14,967 bases of DNA from NCBI GenBank assembly GCA_026692885.1, contig JAPLNJ010000865.1:1-14967 (forward strand). Reading direction: 5' to 3'. The notes beneath the pieces were generated by a model. The model ran no database searches, had not been told where the DNA came from, and saw nothing but the letters and a program-made list of their open reading frames with translations. Both the position numbers and the translations under genes were made by a program. This document shows positions 1-5,711 of the stretch, in pieces. Each line of letters starts with the position of its first letter. Positions within the stretch are counted from its first letter, which is position 1. The stretch comes from Planctomycetota bacterium. GTDB taxonomy: Bacteria; Planctomycetota; Planctomycetia; Pirellulales; Pirellulaceae.

Positions 1-90
1 GCGGTACGCGGCCTTGGTTTTCAAACCTCTTGTCCACTGGGGCAAGCCCAGTGGGGATCGGAGGTTACGCTTAACCTCGTGCCATTCGGG
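1..90 (+). repeat. Left arm of ~90-bp inverted repeat flanking the gene block
   Basis: Aligned by eye with the reverse complement of 14700-14789, this stretch matches at about 84 of 90 positions. The differences are at positions 10, 32, 59, 62, 66 and 81. It contains a hairpin at 34-54 (stem CCACTGGG/CCCAGTGG, loop GCAAG) and ends in a TTAACCTCG...CCATTCG box. It begins at base 1, so the repeat may extend beyond the window. No gene lies here. Confidence 0.85.
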
Positions 91-263
91 ACAAGCCCCG
101 TCGTGGCGGGAAATCGCTCCTGCCGTCCTTAACCTCGTACCCTTCGGGGCAAGCCCAGTCGGGATCGGAGGTTACGCTTAACCTCGCGCCATTCGAGCAA
201 GCTCGGCGGGGAGCAAGAAATGCCTGGATAGTGCAAAATCACCGCTCCACTGAGCAAGCTCAG
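34..263 (+). repeat. Run of five hairpins built around a CAAG core
   Basis: Short inverted repeats centred on CAAG occur at 34-54 (CCACTGGG/CCCAGTGG), 88-99 (GGG/CCC), 146-156 (GGG/CCC), 194-205 (CGAGC AA GCTCG) and 250-263 (CTGAG CAAG CTCAG). The stem sequence changes between copies while pairing is largely kept, for example CGAG/CTCG versus TGAG/CTCA. This resembles REP/BIME-type extragenic palindromes. No transposase is visible nearby. Confidence 0.65.
41..195 (+). repeat. Two 48-bp direct repeats (41-88 and 148-195)
   Basis: The 48 bases at 41-88 recur at 148-195 with two differences (GTGGGG versus GTCGGG, and CTCGT versus CTCGC). A third copy of only the TTAACCTCGTACCCTTCG box lies between them at 129-146. 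The array is non-coding and belongs to the same family as the repeats at the right end of the window. Confidence 0.85.
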
Positions 264-335
264 CGGGGGCGCGATCGCAAGAAATGCGCAACTTCAAGAG
301 CCTCGCTCCGTCTTCCGCTGCGGCACGCGGGGGCT

Positions 336-498
336 CGGCTTCGCTCGTCGGAGTCGAACCACACCGCCGTAGCATGGCTCTCCAGAGCCCTGCAGGTTAG
401 GCCCTGCCACGTTCTGACGCTTCGGAGCCGGGCAAAAATCGTGAGCGGCTTCGCTCGTCGGAGTCGAACCACACGGCTCTGGAGAGCCATGCTACGGC
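336..498 (+). repeat. Composite repeat: 29-bp direct repeat plus 24-bp perfect inverted repeat
   Basis: The 29 bases at 336-364 (CGGCTTCGCTCG...CACAC) recur identically at 446-474. In addition, 366-389 (GCCGTAGCATGG...) is the exact reverse complement of 475-498, with 85 bp between the arms. The two direct copies therefore each abut an inverted arm, in opposite orientations. Together with the upstream repeats this accounts for most of the 553-bp gene-free stretch at the left end. I see no credible gene in 1-553. Confidence 0.85.
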
Positions 499-553
499 GT
501 CCCGCCGCCCCGTCTCTCCGAGACCGGCCTGCGTGCGGACCTGCTCCGGAAGC

Positions 554-1276
554 TCAGCCAGACCGGACTACGGCCACGCGGAACCCGTTGCGCTCGCCCC
601 GCTCGTCCGGGTCGTACCCGTAACGGTACGCCGACCCGCAGTACCTGCCGCTGCTGAGCCAGCTCCCGCCACGCAGCACCCGGTGCGCGGCATCCGAGGT
701 AACCTCCGGATCCGTCCCGCCGGGTAGTTCATCACGATACCAATCCCGGCACCACTCCCAGACGTTGCCGTGCATGTCGTGCAAACCCCAGGCATTGGCC
801 GCACAGCTCCCGACTTCCGTCGTACGCTGCAAGTTCGGCCCCTTGGCAGCACCGTTATACGGATAGTTGCCGTTAAAATTCGCCTGCGTGCTGTCCAATT
901 TATCGCCGAAGGCCGTCGCGGTCTTCGTGCCCGCCCGACAGGCGTATTCCCATTGAGCCTCGGTCGGCAAGCGGTACTCCCACCCGGCGGGTAACCGGCC
1001 TGCTTTCCGCTCTTGCTCCGTGAACTTTCCGCAGGCCTCTGTCGCCTCGTTCCACGATACGCCGTCCTTCGGCAACCGATCCGTCTTTTTGCCCTGCACC
1101 GCCGGCTTGCCTGCGCCCGGTCCCAAAGCCTCCCACTGGCCTTGGGTGAACTCGTATTTCGCCAGCCAGAAGCCGGACAACTTCACGGTGACTGGCCCTT
1201 CGCGGCTATCGCGTTCCGGCTCGCTCGCCGGGCTGCCCATGGTAAAGGAACCTTCGGGGCACCAACACGATATCAT
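554..1276 (-). CDS. FGE-sulfatase-fold (SUMF1-like) domain fragment
   Basis: A 240-residue FGE-sulfatase-fold domain. Family landmarks are visible in order: EGSFTMGSP near the N-terminus, RLPTEAQWEYACRAG in the middle, GLHDMHGNVWEWCRDWY, and RVLRGGSW...GFRV at the C-terminus. In catalytic copper FGEs the GGS motif is followed by two cysteines (GGSYxCxxxYC). Here it reads GGSWLSSGRYC, so the first cysteine is Ser and only the second is kept. I therefore infer a non-catalytic or binding role. The ATG at 1276 has no Shine-Dalgarno sequence. Reading upstream in the same frame gives RDDNGLK, then a TGA at 1298-1300, then the C-terminus of the coiled-coil ORF. The domain is most likely the C-terminal part of one larger kinase/FGE membrane protein cut off by that stop. 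In planctomycetes such domains are commonly fused to Ser/Thr kinases. Confidence 0.8.
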   Translation of the reverse strand: MISCWCPEGSFTMGSPASEPERDSREGPVTVKLSGFWLAKYEFTQGQWEALGPGAGKPAVQGKKTDRLPKDGVSWNEATEACGKFTEQERKAGRLPAGWEYRLPTEAQWEYACRAGTKTATAFGDKLDSTQANFNGNYPYNGAAKGPNLQRTTEVGSCAANAWGLHDMHGNVWEWCRDWYRDELPGGTDPEVTSDAAHRVLRGGSWLSSGRYCGSAYRYGYDPDERGERNGFRVAVVRSG

Positions 1277-1297
1277 TTTCAGGCCGTTGTCGTCGCG

Positions 1298-1300
1298 TCA
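1298..1300 (-). other. In-frame TGA splitting the coiled-coil/FGE protein
   Basis: The coiled-coil ORF ends ...GTRAGQ-TGA. The same frame then continues RDDNGLK-MISCWCPEGSFTMGSP without another stop to 554. From memory of related planctomycete proteins, the linker before an FGE domain often reads like DNGLKM...CPPGxFxMGSP, so coding sense appears to resume directly after the stop. This is probably a nonsense mutation. A sequencing error or read-through cannot be excluded. Confidence 0.75.
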
Positions 1301-2650
1301 CTGGCCGGCCCGCGTGCCGGCGAAACCATCGGTCGAGATGCTGGTCAGCGGCAGGGGATTCGAAGCCGCCGCCGGTGCCTTCGCTTTCCCCGCCGTCAAC
1401 TGCCGTTGCGCGCTCGCCAGTTGCTCCATGGTGGCGGCCGCCTCGTTCTTTGTCTGACTGAGTTCGGCGCGCAGCTTGCTCAGTTGCACGGTCTGCTCTT
1501 CCAGACGCCCGATCTTCGTTTGGAGCGCGGTCTGTTCTCGCTTCAGCGTGTCGAGTTGCGCCGTCTGTTGTTGGACATGTTGTTCGGCCGCGCTGCGTTG
1601 GCCCGTTTCCGTTAGCAATTTTGCCCGGGTTTTGGTCAGTTCGTCCCGATCCGCGACCGACTGCTGGGTCGCCTTCAGAAATTGGTCTTTCAACCGGTCG
1701 CGCTCGGCCGCCAGCTGATCGATCTCCGCCTGTTGCCGCTGTCGCTCCTGCTCGATGGTGCGGAGGACTTCGACGCTGGCCTTTTCCCTCGCCGCCAGTT
1801 CCTCGGGCGTTTCATTTTCCTGCAGGAACGTCTCCAGTCGCTGGCGTGCCTGGCCCAACGCGGTGCGGGCCGAATCCCACGTGCCCGCTTCCCAAGCTTG
1901 CTCGCCCAACTTCGCCAATTCGGCGATGGGCACGAAGTCCCGGTGATCCCGTAAGCGTTCCGCGATGCGTGCGGTCAACAACTGGTATTGGCTACGGGCC
2001 TCGAAGGCCTGCCCGGCCTGCGCGTTCTCGTGCAGCAATTCCGCCAATTCCAACTGCAGCGGGTGAAGCTGTTCCCAGGCCGCATCCGTCTGCCCCTGTG
2101 CCAGTAAGCGTTCGATCTCCGTATAAGCCTCTTCCGCGCGCTGCTTGCGGGCCATCATCACGGGCGCCTGCGTGACCCAGTTCATCTGCGCTAACGTGGT
2201 ATCCAGGGCCTTGCGCAGCGGATGGCAGCGGACCAAGCCATCGTTGATGTGGATCGCCTGTTGCAGCGCCGCGGTCGCCCGCGGCAGCGTGCCGGGAACG
2301 CCAAACCCTTCGTCCTCGTGTGCTCGGGCCTCGGCCAGCAGCTTGGCCACCCCCGAATCGCTGCGGTAGGGCAAGTCCTCGGTCTGCCGTTTGAGGCTGG
2401 TGTATTGCCGTAGGGCCAAGTTCTGCTGCAGATCCCCGTACCACGAATTCAAGAACGCACCGAGCACGCCCAGGACGAACACCAGGACTCCCGCCGCGAT
2501 TGCTCGCTGATTCCGCAGTCGCCGCCGCTCGCACGCCTGCCGCCAGTCACGCAGTTCGTCGGCCATGGCTTCGGCCGTGAGGTAAAGCCGCGGATCGGTT
2601 TCCTGGCGGCGGTCCTTGTCGCGCAGGCCCTTGAGCAGGATCCGGATCAC
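1298..2650 (-). CDS. Membrane coiled-coil protein with kinase C-terminal remnant
   Basis: A 450-residue ORF opening at a GTG without a clear ribosome binding site. The frame is open further upstream to about 2780, where it encodes AIGFHILTGKTLRDAG. That resembles the helix-F/G region of a Ser/Thr kinase (compare ALGxxxYxLLTG), and RQETDPRLYLTAEAMADELRDW fits the end of a kinase domain. After a basic stretch (about residues 41-47) comes one transmembrane helix (about 48-70, IAAGVLVFVLGVLGAFL). The sensor-side region that follows is helical, and about 290-425 is a long heptad-like coiled coil rich in Gln, Glu and Lys. The order kinase, TM, coiled coil, FGE fold is a typical planctomycete kinase architecture. 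This ORF is best read as the middle of such a protein, separated from its N-lobe by a frameshift and deletion and from its FGE domain by a TGA. Confidence 0.65.
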   Translation of the reverse strand: MIRILLKGLRDKDRRQETDPRLYLTAEAMADELRDWRQACERRRLRNQRAIAAGVLVFVLGVLGAFLNSWYGDLQQNLALRQYTSLKRQTEDLPYRSDSGVAKLLAEARAHEDEGFGVPGTLPRATAALQQAIHINDGLVRCHPLRKALDTTLAQMNWVTQAPVMMARKQRAEEAYTEIERLLAQGQTDAAWEQLHPLQLELAELLHENAQAGQAFEARSQYQLLTARIAERLRDHRDFVPIAELAKLGEQAWEAGTWDSARTALGQARQRLETFLQENETPEELAAREKASVEVLRTIEQERQRQQAEIDQLAAERDRLKDQFLKATQQSVADRDELTKTRAKLLTETGQRSAAEQHVQQQTAQLDTLKREQTALQTKIGRLEEQTVQLSKLRAELSQTKNEAAATMEQLASAQRQLTAGKAKAPAAASNPLPLTSISTDGFAGTRAGQ

Positions 2651-2765
2651 GTCGGCAGGGACGCCGTGTTCTCGGAGGACGCGTGTCCGTCCGGATTCAT
2701 CGGCGGGGACGCCCGCATCTCGCAGCGTCTTGCCCGTGAGGATGTGGAACCCAATGGCCGCAGCA

Positions 2766-3113
2766 CTATGAGCCGACGACCAGATCGGACGGGAGGTGCT
2801 CCGACGCCAGGATCTGCCGTTCGCGTTCGAACAGGGCCATGGACCGATGATGGGAGGGATCGTGGATCACCTTCAGTGCCACACGCCGGCCCGTTTCGCG
2901 TTCCTTGCCCTCGACCACGATCGCCGACGCTCCGTCGCCACCGCGGATGTGGGTTTGCAGCTGAATTCCGGCCCGGTCGATGGCTGCCAGCGTCTCCGGC
3001 CAGAGGTTTCTCGGCGGGCCGCGGTTCGCTCCGGTCCCCGCGTGCATGTTGTCCAACGGCGGCGACGAGGAGCCGTCCGCGGATTCGAAGTCGTCGTTCA
3101 TGGGTGAATCCAT
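2766..3113 (-). pseudogene. Truncated Ser/Thr protein kinase, N-lobe only
   Basis: The ATG at 3113 (MDSPMNDD; a second ATG lies at 3101) opens an ORF of 115 residues. It has a degenerate glycine-rich loop (RGGDGASAIV), the VALKVI strand carrying the ATP-binding lysine, and an alpha-C-like helix (MALFERERQILAS). It then ends at TAG 2766-2768 just after HLPSDLVVGS. No HRD catalytic loop, DFG or APE motif is present in any frame. In the next frame, C-lobe-like sequence (SAAAIGFHILTGKT) starts immediately and runs into the coiled-coil ORF. This means roughly 100 or more kinase-core residues have been deleted and the junction is out of frame. The protein cannot be an active kinase. No strong Shine-Dalgarno precedes 3113, and a palindromic element occupies the upstream region. 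Confidence 0.75.
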
Positions 3114-3121
3114 CTTAACAA

Positions 3122-3280
3122 CTAGCACCAAACGGGTTCTTGGTACTGACGCGTAAAGAATGAGATTTTACGGTTCCGCAGTGCCGGGCCCCAGGCAGGG
3201 CGCCCTCGCGGCAAGCCCCGTCCAGGCGACAACATTAAACCCCATTCTTGCCACTCCCACCGCAAAAAACCGTTTGGTGC
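3122..3280. mobile_element. MITE-like palindromic element, copy 1
   Basis: A 159-bp element bounded by CTAGCACCAAACGG at 3122-3135 and its inverse CCGTTTGGTGC at 3270-3280. Behind each end lie related subterminal sequences: TAAAGAATGAGATTTTACGG on the left and, read inverted, CAAGAATGGGGTTTAA on the right. The left end can also fold on itself (CGTAAA/TTTACG). No ORF of transposase size is present. The element fills the gap between the sigma-factor stop codon and the kinase start, so it probably carries or disrupts the promoter of the kinase remnant. A second copy lies at 5457-5711. Confidence 0.75.
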
Positions 3281-3281
3281 C

Positions 3282-3968
3282 TTACTCGATGCCGTCCTCC
3301 AATGTCTGACGCAACGCCAACCGCAACCCCGCGACGGCCTCGGTCTTCAGCTTGCTGATGGCCGATGAGCTCATTTCCAGATCGGCGGCGATTTCGCACC
3401 ACTTCATGCCGTCCACATAGTGTTGCGCCAGGATGCGCGCCCACCGCCGTTCCGTGTCGGTCCCCCTTGATTGCCAACGCTGCCACTGTTTCAGCGACTC
3501 GACCCAGACGAGGCCTGGAAAACGGCGTTCGAAATGGGCTTCGCGTTGGCTGGCGAACTCTTCAAAACCATCCATCCCCGCTGGCTGGTGATGCTTCCTG
3601 CGATAGTGGCTCACCAGCATGTGTAGCATCACGACCGACGACCAGCTCCGCAAGTCGCTGGCCGTCTTGGCCTTCCAGAACGGGTCCGGTCTCTGCACCA
3701 GCACCTTGACAAAGAAGTCGTGAAACAGGGCTGCGTAGCTCGCCCCTTGGCCGTGTCGGTCATCCTTGAGTCCGCGTCCGTACTTGGCGGCCAGCCAACC
3801 GCGAATCGCCTGCCGGAAGTGCCGGTCCACGACCTCGTAGATCTGGCCTTCCAGTTTCTTCCGCTCCGCAGCGGCGGTGGCCTGGGTGTGCTGGTCCAAC
3901 AGCGTCATCAGCTGCTGTTCGTCTGCCAATTGTTCGTCTGACAATTGCGCTACTTGATCCGCGGTCAT
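3282..3968 (-). CDS. ECF-like RNA polymerase sigma-70 family factor
   Basis: A 228-residue protein that should direct RNA polymerase to a specific set of promoters. A sigma-2-like region spans about residues 42-126 (VVDRHFRQAIRGWLAAKYG, LFHDFFVKVLVQRPDPF, SWSSVVMLHMLVSHYRRK). A linker follows, and a sigma-4 helix-turn-helix covers about 172-217 (ERRWARILAQHYVDGMKWCEIAADLEMSSSAISKLK). The length and lack of regions 1 and 3 fit an ECF factor. The ATG at 3968 is supported by AGGGGA at 3975-3980, six bases upstream. It follows the coiled-coil membrane gene by 54 bp and precedes the kinase remnant, an arrangement common in planctomycetes, where ECF factors are often paired with Ser/Thr kinases instead of a classical anti-sigma. 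Its stop codon lies one base beyond the palindromic element. Confidence 0.85.
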   Translation of the reverse strand: MTADQVAQLSDEQLADEQQLMTLLDQHTQATAAAERKKLEGQIYEVVDRHFRQAIRGWLAAKYGRGLKDDRHGQGASYAALFHDFFVKVLVQRPDPFWKAKTASDLRSWSSVVMLHMLVSHYRRKHHQPAGMDGFEEFASQREAHFERRFPGLVWVESLKQWQRWQSRGTDTERRWARILAQHYVDGMKWCEIAADLEMSSSAISKLKTEAVAGLRLALRQTLEDGIE

Positions 3969-4022
3969 GATCAGTCCCCTTATCGTCGACGGCGTTAGTC
4001 TACACCTCGTGATGGGGCCTTG

Positions 4023-5027
4023 TCATTTCTTCTCCGTGGTCTTCTTGGTCTTCTTGGCGGCGCCTTTGTCTTCGGGACGGATCTTGATCAGTACCTCGGT
4101 CGCGTCGACGCAGACCGGCGAGGCCACCGCGGCGGCGGGTTGTTCGGGGGCGGTCGAGCTGGCGGATTGCGTCTCCTGCGTCAGGCCGTCATCCGCGGGC
4201 TTCGCCGTGAACTCGTCATGGTACGCCTTCAGTGTTTCCAGACGACTCCACGCCCGGCCCAATTGGTTTTCGGGCCGTTCGGCGGCGGGTGCCAGGCCGC
4301 GCCGCGCTTCGTTCCGAGCTTCCAGCTTGCGGACTTCGTGCTTGAGCCGGTCCACGCTCTGACCCACATTCGACGCCACCGTCTGTTGGCCGTTCGTGGC
4401 GGAGGAGACCAGGTCCAAGGTCGAGGCTTCGATCTGCGCCTGCTCGCGCCGGCTCTTGAGCACAGCCAGCTCCTGGTCGAGACCTTCCAGTGCGGTACGC
4501 ATTTCGGTCAGAGCCTGCTCGCCTTCGCCGAGGCTCTTCTCCAGCCGCGTCAAGCCGTCGCGTTTGATCTCCAATTGCCGTTGTTCGCGCTGCTGTTGAG
4601 CCAACAGTCCATCCACTTCTTTTTGGAAGTCGGCCATCGTGAAGTCGGTGCTGGCGAACCGGACCTGCGTCGCACGCTGATCCACGGCCTGCTTCATGGC
4701 CGGATAGGCTTCCGCCAGCAGCCGTTGGCGCCGGGTCAAGCTGTCCTGCAGCGACTGGGTTTCCTTCCGCAGTTGGTCGACCTGGGTGCGGGACAGATTC
4801 AGTTCGACCTGCCGGTCGATCAGTTGTTGCCGGGCCACGTGCAACTCGTTTTCCGTCTTCCTGTCGTGGATCTCATCCGGCACCTGTTTGGCCAAGTTGT
4901 CCACGGCCTCTTCGGCCGACGCGCGGAACAGTCCGGTCAAATTCGACAGTCCGCGGCTGGACACCGCGAACAATCCCGCAGTCGCCACCGTCAGCCCACC
5001 GATCACCATTACCAATTTCCGAATCAT
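4023..5027 (-). CDS. Membrane-anchored coiled-coil protein, function unknown
   Basis: I chose the ATG at 5027 because AAGGGAA (5035-5041) sits seven bases upstream. The longer reading from 5090 adds 21 residues with no support. The 334-residue product starts with a short basic stretch and one hydrophobic helix (about residues 4-22, KLVMVIGGLTVATAGLFAV). Several long amphipathic helices follow with heptad character (about 50-130, 150-220 and 230-260, rich in Gln, Arg, Glu and Leu), then a Pro/Ala-rich stretch and a Lys-rich tail (KKTKKTTEKK). No enzymatic motif is visible. It looks like a planctomycete family of short-anchor coiled-coil proteins that I recognise only in outline. It is the first gene of a probable operon with the ECF factor, so a role in envelope-stress sensing or sigma control is possible but unproven. 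Confidence 0.8.
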   Translation of the reverse strand: MIRKLVMVIGGLTVATAGLFAVSSRGLSNLTGLFRASAEEAVDNLAKQVPDEIHDRKTENELHVARQQLIDRQVELNLSRTQVDQLRKETQSLQDSLTRRQRLLAEAYPAMKQAVDQRATQVRFASTDFTMADFQKEVDGLLAQQQREQRQLEIKRDGLTRLEKSLGEGEQALTEMRTALEGLDQELAVLKSRREQAQIEASTLDLVSSATNGQQTVASNVGQSVDRLKHEVRKLEARNEARRGLAPAAERPENQLGRAWSRLETLKAYHDEFTAKPADDGLTQETQSASSTAPEQPAAAVASPVCVDATEVLIKIRPEDKGAAKKTKKTTEKK

Positions 5028-5456
5028 GATGGAGTTCCCTTCGTGAAAGAGCTTCGAAACAAATCGCTTGCAGGTCACAACAGGGAACACGCTTGAGTTC
5101 GAAAATCTTTCCGGAAAAGTTTATTGAGAATGCTCGGTGTTTCCGCAAGTCACCCCGGATTATTCAGGTAGGCCGGAACGAGGTCGCGCAAAGCTATGCC
5201 GGAACGGCGCAACCGACGCTCGGAGGAAGAACCCGCTTGGTGCTTACCAGCATCACGCTGTTCATGCTCTCCGGGTTTCGCTTCGGCAGAGTGCTGGAAA
5301 GATCGGGCGGCGAATCTGAAGGGTTAGACCGGTTACGACATGAGCCGGTTGTGCGATCCGGCCGCGGCTAGGGGGGATTGCCCGCCTGGCCCTTCCGGCA
5401 GCTTTCACTGACATCCGTCTTCGGCGGTTGGAACCCGGCTTGTCGAATCCACGGTT
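5028..5456. other. Intergenic region without a gene
   Basis: This 429-bp gap upstream of the coiled-coil gene holds no credible ORF with a ribosome binding site. A pair of GCCGGAACG motifs (5172-5180 and 5198-5206) may be a remnant of a dispersed repeat. The promoter of the coiled-coil/sigma unit must lie here or in the neighbouring element, but I cannot assign -35/-10 boxes with confidence. Confidence 0.6.
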
Positions 5457-5711
5457 CCTAGCACCAAACGGTTTTTTGGCCCTTGTGCGTAAAGAATGAG
5501 ACTTTACGGTTCAGCAGCAGGGACAGGGTGCGAGACAAGGGGTCAGACGTACAGATTTCAGTTTTCGCGGTCGTGTGCTCAAGCCCTTAAAAAGCCTTCT
5601 GCCCGCGAAAACTGAAATCTGTACGTCTGACCCCAGCTGGCGGTCCGTCCATGCGAAACCGTAAAACCCCATTCTTGACACCGACAACCCAGAAAACCGT
5701 TTGGTGCTAGG
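5457..5711. mobile_element. MITE-like palindromic element, copy 2
   Basis: A 255-bp element with perfect 15-bp terminal inverted repeats: CCTAGCACCAAACGG at 5457-5471 and its inverse at 5697-5711. Similarity between the ends continues inward for about 50 bp (AAGAATGxGxxTTTACGG), matching copy 1 at 3122-3280. The CTAG at each outer edge could be a duplicated target or part of the repeat. It is palindromic, so the two cannot be separated here. Instead of a transposase the centre carries a large perfect inverted repeat (5539-5634). The right end provides the TAG stop of the metallophosphoesterase gene. Confidence 0.8.
5539..5634. repeat. Perfect 32-bp inverted repeat nested in the element
   Basis: Positions 5539-5570 (GGGGTCAGACGTACAG...CGCGG) are the exact reverse complement of 5603-5634, separated by a 32-base loop (5571-5602). 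The GGGGTCAG...TGACCCC ends resemble the extragenic palindromes I associate with REP/RAYT (Y1 transposase) systems in environmental bacteria. That link is recollection, not shown here. No Y1 transposase is in the window. Confidence 0.9.

Noticed and set aside
336..364. GGAGTCGAACC, which reads on the minus strand like a tRNA T-arm (GGTTCGACTCC)
   Set aside because: No acceptor, D-arm or anticodon arm can be folded around it, and the same 29 bp recurs as a simple repeat at 446-474.
1298..1300. TGA as a selenocysteine codon
   Set aside because: The position lies in a variable linker before the FGE fold, not at a catalytic site, and I see no convincing SECIS-like hairpin just downstream.
3114..3131. 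TTG start at 3131 for the kinase fragment
   Set aside because: It lies within the terminal repeat of the palindromic element. The ATG codons at 3113 or 3101 are more plausible starts.
4020..5096. Plus-strand ORF of 358 residues opposite the coiled-coil gene
   Set aside because: It is an antisense image of the Gln/Leu-rich coiled coil, with compositional bias and no supporting start signal.
5539..5634. Rho-independent terminator of the phosphoesterase gene
   Set aside because: The stem is far too long, the loop is 32 bases, and no T-run follows it on the minus strand.
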